Shown: positions 18,110-27,887, counted from the first letter of the stretch. The stretch is DNA of 64,000 bases from Maribellus sp. CM-23 (GCF_021354595.1 NZ_JADWYJ010000001.1:39446-103445), one strand, 5' to 3'. A program made the numbers and translations. The notes: a model not told the origin generated them from the letters alone.

Positions 18110-18988
18110 TCACTTCAGAATCCTGTAATTCCGGTACTCAAAAAGCCTCGCTCCCGTCCGTTTCTCAATCCAATACAACAAACGGTATTTTAGTTTCATA
18201 TTGATTTTGCTGAGATCGGGGTAAAAATCCCAGTTCAAACGGGCAATCCGTTCGCGCATCACTTCGGGGTGAGTCCCTTCGAAACGGGCCAGTGCGTCAA
18301 ATTCTTCGGCATAATTAAATTCCTGGTCTGTTGCTTTCCTCAGGGCGTCTTCTTCCGAAATGCCATCATAAAACGCTTTTACAGCCTCCACTTTTTGCTT
18401 CATAAACCGCGGATGCCGCACCCAGCCGTAATGAAAAACTTCGGCCTTAACAGGCACCACCTTTAGTTTCTGCCCGTCTTTACGGAAACCCTGTGCGTCT
18501 TTGTAAGAGCGGATACTTTTGTTGTTGCGGATCACCCGGATTTCTTTCCGGTACCAATGCCTGCAATCGCCCACATAATCGTACGAACCATAAAAATGCC
18601 GGTAATCAAAAAGCAGGCCTTCCACTTCTTTGTTTTCGAGGTGTTGCTGCATGGCCTCTTTTACCACCGGCAGATACTTTTCGTGCAGCGCCTCATCGCC
18701 CTGAATGTACAAACACCAGTCGTACTCAGCAGGAATTGCATCGAACGCCTTGTTGGTTTCCGAAGCATACACCCGGCCTCCCTCCTTTAGCTGTTCATCC
18801 CACTCCGTATCCACAATCGAAATTTTGCCGGGAGCAACTTTTTCAATCATACTCCTTGTTTCATCTTCCGATTTTCCAACTGCTACCACCACATGATCAC
18901 AGATGGGCAAAACCGAAGTTATGGCTTCCACAATCGGGAAATCGAACTTCCCGGCGTTTCGTATAAATGTAAATCCGCAAACTTTCAT
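18110..18988 (-). CDS. GT2-like glycosyltransferase
   Basis: About 292 residues from the ATG at 18988, chosen because MKVCGFTFIRNAGKFDFP is the natural start of the first strand. The order GFTFIRNA, VVVAVGKSEDET and LYIQGDEALHE corresponds to the nucleotide-binding fold and acidic site of GT-A enzymes. The C-terminal half is basic and rich in Tyr and Arg. Related proteins are annotated as family 2 glycosyltransferases acting in envelope polysaccharide synthesis; donor and acceptor are unknown. It is a single gene. Confidence 0.7.
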   Translation of the reverse strand: MKVCGFTFIRNAGKFDFPIVEAITSVLPICDHVVVAVGKSEDETRSMIEKVAPGKISIVDTEWDEQLKEGGRVYASETNKAFDAIPAEYDWCLYIQGDEALHEKYLPVVKEAMQQHLENKEVEGLLFDYRHFYGSYDYVGDCRHWYRKEIRVIRNNKSIRSYKDAQGFRKDGQKLKVVPVKAEVFHYGWVRHPRFMKQKVEAVKAFYDGISEEDALRKATDQEFNYAEEFDALARFEGTHPEVMRERIARLNWDFYPDLSKINMKLKYRLLYWIEKRTGARLFEYRNYRILK

Positions 18989-19047
18989 TCTGTTATTTTT
19001 CAGACGCTGAATTTGGAGCACCTAAATTATAACTTTTGATGCACAAA

Positions 19048-19078
19048 AAAGCCGGAGTCCCAAAAGAACTCCGGCTTT
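19048..19078 (-). terminator. Terminator downstream of the M16 protease gene
   Basis: The AAAGCCGGAGTcC / aACTCCGGCTTT inverted repeat is followed by TTTTGTGC on the minus strand. It starts 20 bp after the M16 stop. Symmetry could let it work in both directions. Confidence 0.75.
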
Positions 19079-19097
19079 GATATCAATTATAAAGTTG

Positions 19098-21899
19098 TTA
19101 TTCTGCCGGTTCAAGTGCCACACTCACGTAGTTCTTGAAATTAAAGTAATTGTTGAAAGCCTTTTTAGTCGACTCAACTGTCAGATTATCTACAAGCTGT
19201 CCAAAAGTTCCGAATTCAGAGAAATCACCCTCTTTGATATAATAGGTGTTGCTCAGATTGTTGAGCCAGAACCGGTTTTCGCGCACCTGGATTTCGCGTT
19301 CGCGGTGCATTTTTTCCTTTGCCTTGCTCAGTTCGTCCTCTGTTGGACCGTTTTCTGCGTATTCTTTAATAATATCGAATACCGCTTTTTTCAACTCATC
19401 CAGTTTATCCGGCGATGTTCCGTACGAAATGGCAACGGTATATTCGGGCTGCGGGAATTTCGACGATGACGGATAAGCTCCGATGGAATAAACACCGCCC
19501 TTGTCTTCACGAATCACCTCCAGTAAACGTGTACTCAGGATTTTCCCCACAGCGTCAAGCTGCACCTGGTTTGCTCCGCTGTAATCAAAAGCCCCGTGAA
19601 ACACGATGTATTGAATGCCTTTTTCTTCCTGTCCTTTGTGTACTACTTTTTCAACAACACCTTCCGGTTTTCGTATACCGAGGTCTACCCATTTTTCATT
19701 TCTGTTTAATGTAGGGATTCCTCCAATGTATTTTTCCACCATCGGTTTGAATGTCTCCAGATCGATGTTTCCGACAAAGAAGAATTTGAAATCAGCAGCG
19801 TCTTTGAAACGGTCTTTCCCGATCTTTTTCATTTCAGGAAAAGATGCTTCGGCCAGACGTTCAACCGACATTGGTTTTGAGCGCTCGTTGTAGTTCGATA
19901 ATACCACGTTTAAGGTGTCTCTGAAATTGGCCTCGGGTGAAGCTGATTTATTTTCAAGCACCGTGGCATATTGTTTCATGAGCGACTGGTAGCTTACTTC
20001 ATCAAAGCGGGGCTCGGTGAAATAGAGGTACAACATCTGCAACAGAGTTTCCACATCTTTTACAGAAGAACTTCCGTTGAAACCTTCGCGCAAATCGCTG
20101 ATATACGGATTCAGGCCAAATACTTTGTCCGAAAGCATTTTGTTCAGCGTAATCTCATCAAAACGGGCAATTCCACTTTCAGTCATAACATCGGTAGTAA
20201 GGTTGGCCGACACATCGCTTTCTTTTGGATAAACCGATGTTCCGCCCAAGCTCCATGCATTAAACAGCACTTCATCTTCCTTGAAATTCGTTTTCTTCAC
20301 CACCACGGTTGCCCCGTTTGCCAGTTTCCATTCCACGGCATCCACCTTCTCGATCGAACGCTCTTCGTTCACCTTGCTTCCAAAAGGTTCGTCGGCAATT
20401 AGCGGCACATCCGAAACAGCATCCACATAAGCTTCCACCTCGGTGTTTTCCACCTCGTCCAACAAAGCTCTTATTTCTTCTTCGGTTGGAACCTTGGTTT
20501 TTTCATTTTCGGGAGCAGTAACCACCACCACGCGGTTTTCTTTGGTGATCCATTCTTTCGCCAGCGCGTTTACTTCGTCCACACCAATACCCGGCATGAA
20601 TTCCTTGAAATAAGCATATTCGTTTTCCATTCCGGGGAAAGACTCTTCAGTCATCAGGAAATTGCGCTTGTATTCGTTGGCATAATTAACCGACTTGGTA
20701 TTTTTGCGTTCGTTATACGCCTTCTCCATGTTGTTGAGCAGTGAGCTTTTCTGGCGTTCCAGCTCCGTTTCAGTAAAGCCGAATTTCTTCACCCGCTCGT
20801 TTTCAAGCAACACCTCTTTTAAGCCTGTCTCCATTTTGTCGCCCTGCGTAACCGCAATCGAAACATAGGTACTCAAAGGGCCAAACTGATGACCATAGGC
20901 CGATTGTCCCATCAGGAAAGGAGGATCAGCTTGCTGGGTCTTCTCTGCCAAACGGCTGTTGATCATGGCAGTATACAGTTTTTCCAAGATCGAATGACGG
21001 TAATCGCCAAGAGTTTTTGATTTTTTCAGGTCGTGTTTGTTATAAACAAAAGCAACCGGGTATTGTGCTTCTTTGTCGGTGTTAATGCTTACCAATGTTT
21101 CTGCATGGCCCGGAATCTCGAAATACTTCTTTTCTCTTGGATTGCTACGAGCCGGAATGGCCGAAAATTTTTCTTTTACTTTCTCCACCATCTCGTTTTG
21201 GTCGAAATCACCTACCACAATCACCGCCTGCAAATCGGGGCGGTACCAGTCGTTCCGGTAACGACGCAGTGTTTCCGGTGCACAATTTTCAATAATATCC
21301 ACTTTCCCGATCGGCAAGCGCACGGCATATTTTGAATCGTGCAAAAACACAGGCAGCCATTTTTTCATCATCCGGTCGTTGGCTCCGCGGCCCATTCTTT
21401 CTTCTTCCAGGATAATGCCTCTTTCCGCATTGATTTCTTCGTCCGAATCATCGATCTGGCAAGCCCAGTCGTACAGTACCTGCAATCCTTTTTCCATGTA
21501 TTCCGGCTGATCGAGCGGAACTTTCAACATGTAAACCGTTTCATCGAAACTGGTGTAGGCATTGATTTCGGGTCCAAATTCCATCCCGATCGATTCGAAA
21601 TAGTTAATCAGTTCGTGCTTGGGGAAGTTTTTTGTTCCGTTAAAAGCCATGTGTTCACCAAAATGCGCCAAGCCCTGCTGGTCGTCATCTTCGTCAACCG
21701 AGCCGGCTTTTAAAACCAGCATCAGTTCGGCCCTGTTTTCAGGCTCGCTGTTGGCACGCACGTAATAGGTCATTCCATTTTCGAGCATTCCTTTGCTTAC
21801 TGCAGGATCTTCAGGCAGTGAACTTTTTAAATCAACATTGGTCTGGGCAGTAACGAACAACGTCCCCAGAACCATGAATGTAATCCAGAATAACTTCAT
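19098..21899 (-). CDS. M16 family zinc metallopeptidase (insulinase/pitrilysin-like), exported
   Basis: The 933-residue protein has a signal peptide (about 1-19, ending FVTAQ). The inverted zinc motif H79-F-G-E82-H83 lies in LAHFGEHMAFNG, and the distal glutamate is probably in INAERGIILEEERMG. It contains two M16 halves (about 30-480 and 510-920); the second lacks the zinc motif, as in pitrilysin-type fused enzymes. It probably degrades peptides in the periplasm. Single gene with its own terminator. Confidence 0.92.
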   Translation of the reverse strand: MKLFWITFMVLGTLFVTAQTNVDLKSSLPEDPAVSKGMLENGMTYYVRANSEPENRAELMLVLKAGSVDEDDDQQGLAHFGEHMAFNGTKNFPKHELINYFESIGMEFGPEINAYTSFDETVYMLKVPLDQPEYMEKGLQVLYDWACQIDDSDEEINAERGIILEEERMGRGANDRMMKKWLPVFLHDSKYAVRLPIGKVDIIENCAPETLRRYRNDWYRPDLQAVIVVGDFDQNEMVEKVKEKFSAIPARSNPREKKYFEIPGHAETLVSINTDKEAQYPVAFVYNKHDLKKSKTLGDYRHSILEKLYTAMINSRLAEKTQQADPPFLMGQSAYGHQFGPLSTYVSIAVTQGDKMETGLKEVLLENERVKKFGFTETELERQKSSLLNNMEKAYNERKNTKSVNYANEYKRNFLMTEESFPGMENEYAYFKEFMPGIGVDEVNALAKEWITKENRVVVVTAPENEKTKVPTEEEIRALLDEVENTEVEAYVDAVSDVPLIADEPFGSKVNEERSIEKVDAVEWKLANGATVVVKKTNFKEDEVLFNAWSLGGTSVYPKESDVSANLTTDVMTESGIARFDEITLNKMLSDKVFGLNPYISDLREGFNGSSSVKDVETLLQMLYLYFTEPRFDEVSYQSLMKQYATVLENKSASPEANFRDTLNVVLSNYNERSKPMSVERLAEASFPEMKKIGKDRFKDAADFKFFFVGNIDLETFKPMVEKYIGGIPTLNRNEKWVDLGIRKPEGVVEKVVHKGQEEKGIQYIVFHGAFDYSGANQVQLDAVGKILSTRLLEVIREDKGGVYSIGAYPSSSKFPQPEYTVAISYGTSPDKLDELKKAVFDIIKEYAENGPTEDELSKAKEKMHREREIQVRENRFWLNNLSNTYYIKEGDFSEFGTFGQLVDNLTVESTKKAFNNYFNFKNYVSVALEPAE

Positions 21900-21959
21900 T
21901 TTTATTTTTTTTGAAATTTGTTTTATGTGTATTCAATTGGGGGAAGAAATTACAAATTT

Positions 21960-22793
21960 TTATTCGAGTAAACGCTGAACAGACACAGCAAAAGCATCTT
22001 TTTCGTTGCTTGGCATCAGCGGATATTTGTGCTGAATCGCCTTGGGTGAATTATCGGTAAGAAAGGAATGCCGCGTGAATTCGAGCAGGTCAAAGTCGTT
22101 GTAGTCGTTTCCAAGCCCCATGGTTTCATCGGCACCCACACCGGTGAGTTTGCATATTTTACGAACACCGTTCCCTTTTGAAACCGAACGATGAAATACT
22201 TCGATCCAAATGTATCCGGGCGTAATGGGCGACGACGAACGAATAACGCGAATTTCGGGACACAGGCTTTCTATCTCGGCTTTTAGCTTTTCAAAATCGT
22301 CTTCATCCTCCTTAATAATAACCAGAAACTGGCAAAGCTCGGTTTGCGGAAGCTGTGCCGGATCGAGTTCGCTGGCGTAATACCGGTTAAAATTGAAATA
22401 GCGTTCAAACTCTTCGCAAGGTTCCGTGCCTCTGAAAAAATAATGGTTATGATTTTCCGGCACCGGGTAAAATGCGTGAAAATTCAGCCCCCGGCTGATA
22501 AACGCATGCAGCAGCTTTTCTGAAGAAGTTTGACTCAGATTCTGCGCAAAAAGATGTTCCTTTTTATTCCATTGATAAATACCGGCACCCGACGAAAAAA
22601 CAACATAATCAAAAGGCACTTCGTCGTTTAAAACTTCTTTTACCTTGTTTAAATTACGTCCGGTAGCCGCTACCCTGATAATGTTACGTTCACCCAGTTT
22701 TCTCAATGCCTCCAGGTTCGGTTCACTAATTGTCCGGTCGTTTCGGAGAAATGTCCCGTCGAGATCTGTTGCCACCAATTTAATGTTTCTCAT
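21960..22793 (-). CDS. Cof-type HAD hydrolase
   Basis: About 277 residues from the ATG at 22793, so that the protein opens with MRNIKLVATDLDGTFL carrying the catalytic DxDGT. Motif II is in AATGRN, and the C-terminal GLGNDYNDFDLL is motif IV. The C2-type cap places it in the Cof/YbjI group that dephosphorylates sugar phosphates or phosphorylated cofactors. Substrate unknown. It is upstream of and on the same strand as the M16 gene, 60 bp apart. Confidence 0.9.
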   Translation of the reverse strand: MRNIKLVATDLDGTFLRNDRTISEPNLEALRKLGERNIIRVAATGRNLNKVKEVLNDEVPFDYVVFSSGAGIYQWNKKEHLFAQNLSQTSSEKLLHAFISRGLNFHAFYPVPENHNHYFFRGTEPCEEFERYFNFNRYYASELDPAQLPQTELCQFLVIIKEDEDDFEKLKAEIESLCPEIRVIRSSSPITPGYIWIEVFHRSVSKGNGVRKICKLTGVGADETMGLGNDYNDFDLLEFTRHSFLTDNSPKAIQHKYPLMPSNEKDAFAVSVQRLLE

Positions 22794-23155
22794 GCTTTCA
22801 AAATTGAGGTGTAAAAGTAGCCAAAATAAGATGAGCCGCGAAAACATCTTTCTGATTTGTGGAGCTTCATTTATCCGGTGCTTTCACGCGTTGGTCGAAA
22901 TAATTTTAAGTTTGAACGCTTACTGGGTAGATTTGAGTAATATTATATCTTTGTGCCTTGATTCAGACGGTCATACTTTTAGATGCGGTGGCAAAAAATA
23001 AAGATTTTGTGGTAAAACAATAATGCCTCGTATCGGTTTTAGTAAGGTTTGTCGACGATAAAAACTGAAAATACGGAAACGCTTGTGAGTAAAAAGCTTT
23101 GACAGATGATTTTTCACACATTGCTTTATGCTCATTATCTCAAATCGGAATAAAA
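22794..23155. other. Intergenic region upstream of dapB
   Basis: This divergent region of about 360 bp contains one good -7 candidate, TATCTTTG at 22946-22953 on the plus strand, about 200 bp before dapB. A correctly spaced -33 element is not clear. I see no leader peptide or recognised riboswitch; in particular I could not draw a lysine-type aptamer. Confidence 0.35.
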
Positions 23156-23872
23156 ATGAAGATCGCTCTTATAGGCTACGGCAAAATGGGACAGGAAATT
23201 GAAAAAATTGCCCTGGAACGTGGCCACCAAATAGGCTTAAAAATAGACATCAGCAACCAGCAAGACCTTACGGTTGAAAACCTGGAAAAATGTGATGTCG
23301 CCATTGAGTTTACCATACCTGATTCGGCTACCGCGAATTACTCGCTGTGTTTCGATGCCGGAATACCGGTAGTTAGCGGAACCACCGGATGGCTCGACAA
23401 AAAGGAGCAGGTTTACCGCGAATGCGCCGAGAAAGACGGAACTTTCTTTTACGGAAGTAACTTTTCGGTAGGCGTTAACCTGTTCTTCGAACTCAACAAA
23501 AAACTGGCTGAATTAATGGCTCCCCGCGGCGAATACGATGTGGAAATGACCGAAGTGCACCACACTCAGAAACTGGATGCGCCAAGTGGAACCGCCATCA
23601 GCCTGGCAGATGATATGCTGAATATTCTCCCCGGAAAAGATACTTGGGTGAACGATGCCACACCGGCCAAAAATGAGTTAAACATTAAGTCGGAACGCGA
23701 AGGGCAAGTCCCCGGAATTCATACAGTGAGGTATGAGTCGGACATAGATTTCATTGAAATTACACACAGCGCCAAAAGCCGTAAGGGATTTGCATTTGGT
23801 GCGGTTCTGGCGGCCGAATATTGCCTCGACCACAAAGGCATTCTAAACATGAAAGACTTATTAAATCTATAA
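23156..23872 (+). CDS. dapB: 4-hydroxy-tetrahydrodipicolinate reductase
   Basis: Reduces hydroxy-tetrahydrodipicolinate with NAD(P)H on the diaminopimelate/lysine pathway. The start at 23156 gives 238 residues and opens with the dinucleotide loop MKIALIGYGKMGQEI. The substrate and catalytic signature is EVHHTQKLDAPSGTAISLAD. It is shorter than the 273-residue E. coli enzyme, as in other Bacteroidota. It is followed by lepB after 11 bp. Confidence 0.95.
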   Translation: MKIALIGYGKMGQEIEKIALERGHQIGLKIDISNQQDLTVENLEKCDVAIEFTIPDSATANYSLCFDAGIPVVSGTTGWLDKKEQVYRECAEKDGTFFYGSNFSVGVNLFFELNKKLAELMAPRGEYDVEMTEVHHTQKLDAPSGTAISLADDMLNILPGKDTWVNDATPAKNELNIKSEREGQVPGIHTVRYESDIDFIEITHSAKSRKGFAFGAVLAAEYCLDHKGILNMKDLLNL

Positions 23873-23883
23873 TTCAAGATCGG

Positions 23884-25224
23884 ATGATACGTTCAATATT
23901 AAGTAACAAATGGTTTAAGTTCATAACCGTAGGACTCCTGTATTCATTGTGGGTAATTTGGCTAGGCAGTTATTTGTGGTTTATAGGACTTGCCATCATT
24001 TTTGATATTTACATTACCCAAAAAGTGCATTGGGCATTCTGGAAAAAGAAAAATCCGCCCAACGGCAAACAAACCAAAGTAGTTGAATGGGTGGACGCCA
24101 TTATTTTTGCGGTAATTGCCGCTACTTTCATCCGGATGTTTTTTATCGAAGCCTACACCATTCCAACATCATCCATGGAAAAATCGATGTTAGTGGGCGA
24201 TTACCTGTTTGTAAGCAAAACAGCGTACGGACCAAAAACTCCCAATACGCCGCTTTCTTTTCCTTTTGTTCACAACACGATGCCGGTTGTCGGCGGAAAA
24301 TCCTATTCGGAACTTATTCAACGTCCGTACAAACGTTTGGCCGGATTTGGCGAAATTAAAAACGATGATGTGGTGGTTTTCCACTTCCCCGAAGGCGACA
24401 CGGTAGCTTTGGGAATTCCCAATGCAAGTTACTACCAGCTGATCAGGGAAAACGGAAGAGCACGCGTTTGGAGCGACAAAAGAAATTTTGGTGAAGTTGT
24501 TTCGCGGCCGGTTGATAAACGCGAAAACTATATTAAAAGGTGCGTGGGTATTCCGGGCGACGAAATTAAAATAACCGAAGGCCAGTTGTATGTTAACGGA
24601 AAAACGCAGAAAGACTTTCCGGGCATTCAGTTCGATTATGTGGTTGAAACCAACGGAACATCCATCAATCCGAAAGCGCTTGACAGACTCAATATTTCAG
24701 AAGCCGATCGCGGAGTTTTCTCCAGCCAGCGTTATTTCTTCCCGCTTACCGAAAGCACAGCCGAAGAAATCAAGGCATTCACCAATGTAAAAGCAGTAAC
24801 CAAAGTGCTGGAAGAACCAGGGAAATGGGAACCCGCCATTTTCCCATCCGATTCAAGATTCCCGTGGAACGTAGACAATTTTGGCCCGATAACCATTCCG
24901 GCAAAAGGTGCTACCGTTAATTTAACGGTTGACAACCTGCCTTTGTACCAAAGAATTATTGATGTGTACGAAAACAACGAACTGGAAGTAAACGGCACGC
25001 AAATAAAAATCAACGGAGAAACAGCCACCAGCTATACCTTCAAAATGGATTACTACTGGATGATGGGTGACAACCGCCACAATTCTGCCGACTCGCGTTA
25101 CTGGGGCTTTGTTCCGGAAGACCACGTGGTTGGTAAAGCCAAGTTTATCTGGCTTTCGCTGGACAAAGACAAAGGCTTCCCGGCCAACATCCGCCTGAAA
25201 AGGATGTTTAGTGTGGTGAAGTAA
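23884..25224 (+). CDS. lepB: Signal peptidase I
   Basis: The inner-membrane serine/lysine-dyad protease that removes Sec signal peptides. The ATG at 23884 gives 446 residues. Transmembrane helices lie at about 11-45 and 70-88. The catalytic serine is Ser97 in TIPTSSMEKSML and the catalytic lysine is Lys218 in ENYIKRCVGIPGD. The C-terminal box is MGDNRHNSADSRYWGFV. A ~100-residue insertion sits between the catalytic blocks and the final box, as in many Bacteroidota LepB proteins. It is in one unit with dapB. Confidence 0.95.
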   Translation: MIRSILSNKWFKFITVGLLYSLWVIWLGSYLWFIGLAIIFDIYITQKVHWAFWKKKNPPNGKQTKVVEWVDAIIFAVIAATFIRMFFIEAYTIPTSSMEKSMLVGDYLFVSKTAYGPKTPNTPLSFPFVHNTMPVVGGKSYSELIQRPYKRLAGFGEIKNDDVVVFHFPEGDTVALGIPNASYYQLIRENGRARVWSDKRNFGEVVSRPVDKRENYIKRCVGIPGDEIKITEGQLYVNGKTQKDFPGIQFDYVVETNGTSINPKALDRLNISEADRGVFSSQRYFFPLTESTAEEIKAFTNVKAVTKVLEEPGKWEPAIFPSDSRFPWNVDNFGPITIPAKGATVNLTVDNLPLYQRIIDVYENNELEVNGTQIKINGETATSYTFKMDYYWMMGDNRHNSADSRYWGFVPEDHVVGKAKFIWLSLDKDKGFPANIRLKRMFSVVK

Positions 25225-25270
25225 AGTGTGACGAAAACGACTGATACCATCAGTAATAAAAATATTCGCA

Positions 25271-25300
25271 AAAAAGGATAGCCGGTACGCTATCCTTTTT
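25271..25300 (+). terminator. Terminator of dapB-lepB
   Basis: A perfect AAAAAGGATAGC / GCTATCCTTTTT stem with a CGGTAC loop lies 46 bp after lepB. It is symmetrical but there are no minus-strand genes nearby. Confidence 0.85.
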
Positions 25301-25323
25301 TACATTTATAAAAACATTTTGTC

Positions 25324-25671
25324 ATGAGTGCACTTGTCGTTGTTATCATTATCCTGGCCGTTCTGCTCGTGATATTCACTCTTCAGAACTCGGTCAGTGT
25401 CACCATTCATCTTTTCTTTTGGGAAATAAGCAATGCTCCGTTTGTGCTCGTCATACTCGGATGTCTTATTCTGGGCTATTTGCTGGCCACCCTTTATTTT
25501 TACCCAAAGCTTTGGAAAGCTAGGCGCGAGTATAAAAAGGTGCTTCGGGCAAACGACGATCTTCATCAGCACGACTTAGATCATCCAAAGCCAGAAACAG
25601 CAGCAGAAGTTTCTGACCCGGAAGGAATTGAACTGGATGACGACGACAGTCATAATTTTTTTAGAGATTAA
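25324..25671 (+). CDS. LapA-domain (DUF1049) membrane protein
   Basis: The 115-residue protein has two transmembrane helices (about 3-20 and 38-60) around the conserved TLQNSVSVTIHLFFWEIS segment of the lipopolysaccharide assembly protein A domain. A charged, acidic cytoplasmic tail ends the protein. It is 2 bp upstream of the WbqC gene, so translationally linked. A general envelope role is inferred from the family only. Confidence 0.8.
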   Translation: MSALVVVIIILAVLLVIFTLQNSVSVTIHLFFWEISNAPFVLVILGCLILGYLLATLYFYPKLWKARREYKKVLRANDDLHQHDLDHPKPETAAEVSDPEGIELDDDDSHNFFRD

Positions 25672-25673
25672 AA

Positions 25674-26309
25674 ATGGGAATACCTCTTTTGCTCAGCACT
25701 GCCTATTTCGGGCCGGTGCATTACTATGCGCGCTATCTTCATCATCCGGAAGTGTACCTCGAACAATACGAAAACTTCACCAAGCAAACCTATCGTAACC
25801 GTTGTGTTATTCTGGCCGGCAATGGCCAGGTGTCGCTTGTATTACCCGTTGTAAAAGGGCGCGGCCCCAAAACGCTTATCAAAGACCTCGAAATATCGTA
25901 CGACACAGAATGGCAAAGAAACCAGTGGCAAACCATTGTTTCGGCTTATAATTCTTCGCCTTATTTCGAATATTACCAGGACGAACTTCTGCCCTTCTTT
26001 GAGAAAAAGAGCCGTTTTTTAATGGATCACAACATAGAGATCCATGAGATGCTATGCGGTTTTATGGAAGTGAAAAACAAACTAAAGCTGACCGAAGATT
26101 TTGAAAAGGTTCCTGAAAACACGTTAAACTTGCGCCAGGCAATTTCACCCAAAGTCAAAGAAACTTTGGATACCGCATTTCAGCCAAAGCCCTACATACA
26201 GGTTTTTAGTGAAAAGTTCGATTTTGTTCCCAACCTGAGTATTCTCGACCTGCTTTTCAATGAAGGGCCCAACGCTTATGACGTATTGATGGAAAGTATT
26301 ACCTTGTAG
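25674..26309 (+). CDS. WbqC-like family protein
   Basis: The 211-residue protein contains family segments STAYFGPVHYYARYL, FTKQTYRNRCVILAGNGQ, LVLPVVKGRG and QWQTIVSAYNSSPYFEYY. WbqC-like proteins occur in O-antigen and polysaccharide clusters and were proposed to act in sugar or lipid modification. In Bacteroidota a stand-alone copy commonly follows lepB, as here. Its biochemical activity is unproven. Confidence 0.88.
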   Translation: MGIPLLLSTAYFGPVHYYARYLHHPEVYLEQYENFTKQTYRNRCVILAGNGQVSLVLPVVKGRGPKTLIKDLEISYDTEWQRNQWQTIVSAYNSSPYFEYYQDELLPFFEKKSRFLMDHNIEIHEMLCGFMEVKNKLKLTEDFEKVPENTLNLRQAISPKVKETLDTAFQPKPYIQVFSEKFDFVPNLSILDLLFNEGPNAYDVLMESITL

Positions 26310-26320
26310 AAAAACAAGGC

Positions 26321-26650
26321 ATGGGAATTTCGCAAAACAAACGAATCAAACTGGGTATTTTCCTGATGGTTTTCTCGGGTGTATTTTTTGCTGCTACATT
26401 CGTGATTCCATTTTTGGAGTTCTCCGCCAAAACCAAAGTGATTGCCACTACCACCAGCCTTATCCTGATGGAAATAGTTTTCTGGCTGGGAGGATTACTG
26501 GTGGGCAAAGAGTTGTTTTCGAAATACAGGAAGCAGTTAGATCCGCGCACCTGGTTTCAAAGAAAACAGAAAACCGATAAAACCCTGCTTCCGGCAGAAG
26601 AGCAACAAAAAAGGCCTCACACAGGTGAAGCCTCTTCTGAAGAATTATAG
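26321..26650 (+). CDS. Small membrane protein (transporter-suffix-like)
   Basis: The 109-residue protein has two transmembrane helices (about 9-30 and 40-62, with ATTTSLILMEIVFWLGGLLVG) and a hydrophilic C-terminal tail. The pattern resembles the transporter suffix domain family, which is of unknown function. It is 11 bp after the WbqC gene. Its last ~40 bp contain a hairpin that serves the convergent gene. Confidence 0.6.
   Translation: MGISQNKRIKLGIFLMVFSGVFFAATFVIPFLEFSAKTKVIATTTSLILMEIVFWLGGLLVGKELFSKYRKQLDPRTWFQRKQKTDKTLLPAEEQQKRPHTGEASSEEL
26612..26633 (-). terminator. Terminator of the convergent barrel gene, inside the neighbouring coding region
   Basis: On the minus strand AGGCTTCAC-CTGT-GTGAGGCCT is followed by TTTTTT. 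It lies 22 bp beyond the stop of the barrel gene (26655) and within the 3' end of the plus-strand gene 26321-26650. Confidence 0.7.
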
Positions 26651-26654
26651 TTGC

Positions 26655-27230
26655 CTACAATATTTTAAACCCGAGCGTGACCATAAACGTGCGGTTTTTG
26701 GCCTCCAATTCCGGAGAATTATAAACCTTGTTTGCGTGCTCCATTCTAAAATCCAGCGAGAGAAACAATACATCTACACCTACTCCATACTGAAGAGCGG
26801 TATAACGATCTTTGAAGTACTGTTCTTCCAAAAAGTTGAATTTATCTGCATCGTTGTCGGTAACAAAACTAAATACAGGGCCAGCCATTACCCGCAGATC
26901 CACGGCTTTGGCATCCAATAGTTTAACACCCAGTAAAACCGGAACATCCACCGACTTGTAATTAAACTCAGCAGCCATCTCACTAACGTCCTTAAATTCA
27001 CCGCCTTTGCGCGTAAAATACACTTCGGGCTGAACATAAACTTTACCCACTCCTACCCGGGCAAATGCTCCCCAATGCATTTTTGTGATCGACTCTTCGC
27101 TGTAATCATTTATATCCAGACTGACTTTTGAATTATTCAGCCCCGCTTTGAGCCCCAAATCGAATATAGGTTGTGCATGTCCGATGACAGAACAAAGCAC
27201 CAGTGAAAAAATAAAAATAATACGTTTCAT
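26655..27230 (-). CDS. PorT-like outer-membrane beta-barrel protein
   Basis: The 191-residue protein has a signal peptide (MKRIIFIFSLVLCSVIGHAQ) and an eight-strand-like barrel pattern. It includes FDLGLKAGLNNSKVS, the first strand typical of the outer-membrane protein beta-barrel family, then VGKVYVQPEVYFTRKGG and a C-terminal strand TFMVTLGFKIL. Ligand and partner are unknown. Confidence 0.85.
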   Translation of the reverse strand: MKRIIFIFSLVLCSVIGHAQPIFDLGLKAGLNNSKVSLDINDYSEESITKMHWGAFARVGVGKVYVQPEVYFTRKGGEFKDVSEMAAEFNYKSVDVPVLLGVKLLDAKAVDLRVMAGPVFSFVTDNDADKFNFLEEQYFKDRYTALQYGVGVDVLFLSLDFRMEHANKVYNSPELEAKNRTFMVTLGFKIL

Positions 27231-27383
27231 GTTTCTGTTTTTTTGAGTTCAATATAGTAAATAACGAAAGGTTATTTCGTTCAGTATACTCCCGATACAA
27301 GTTAAGTTATTTTTATTGCGGTAACGAAATTGCAGGCACGAAAATTGTTTATCGTCAACAAAGCCAAATGAAAATCTATCTCA

Positions 27384-27887
27384 ATGAAAAAGCCACTAAT
27401 CTATATCCTAAGTCTTACCACACTGGTTCTTTTACAAGCCTGTGCCGCTCCAAAATATTTTCATGACCCGCTAAGTCTCAAAAGACAAAAGGAATTACGG
27501 CAATCAAGATCTGCCAATGTTGTTTTCGATATCGGCGCCACTCTTACCAGTTCCATTGTAGGAGCCGCACTTGATACAGAAGTTACTTACGTGTTCTCTG
27601 ATCAGCAATTTAAAAAAATAAAGCTTCTGAATATCTCTGCCGACACCATGTACATCAATATGCTGACCGATGTTTACTGGGATGAAAATAACTATTGTGA
27701 TTTTATGGACATACGAATACCGCCCATGCTTGGCTGCAAAGTAATGGTTCCGATTGATGCTAACTACCACCTGTATTTTAGCAACACCCCCGAAAGCGAA
27801 GACGACGAAATGCTCGAGATAAATACTTCATCAACCAAAAGAGTAAAACTGGTGCCGGGAATGACCCAGGTTAAGGAAGAAGAATAG
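27384..27887 (+). CDS. Lipoprotein of unknown function
   Basis: The 167-residue protein has a clear lipobox (LLQAC, Cys20). The mature part is small and soluble with no recognised domain; it contains VTYVFSDQQFKKIKLLNIS and a MVPIDANYHLYFS stretch. It is divergent from the barrel gene at 27230. I cannot assign a function. Confidence 0.65.
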   Translation: MKKPLIYILSLTTLVLLQACAAPKYFHDPLSLKRQKELRQSRSANVVFDIGATLTSSIVGAALDTEVTYVFSDQQFKKIKLLNISADTMYINMLTDVYWDENNYCDFMDIRIPPMLGCKVMVPIDANYHLYFSNTPESEDDEMLEINTSSTKRVKLVPGMTQVKEEE

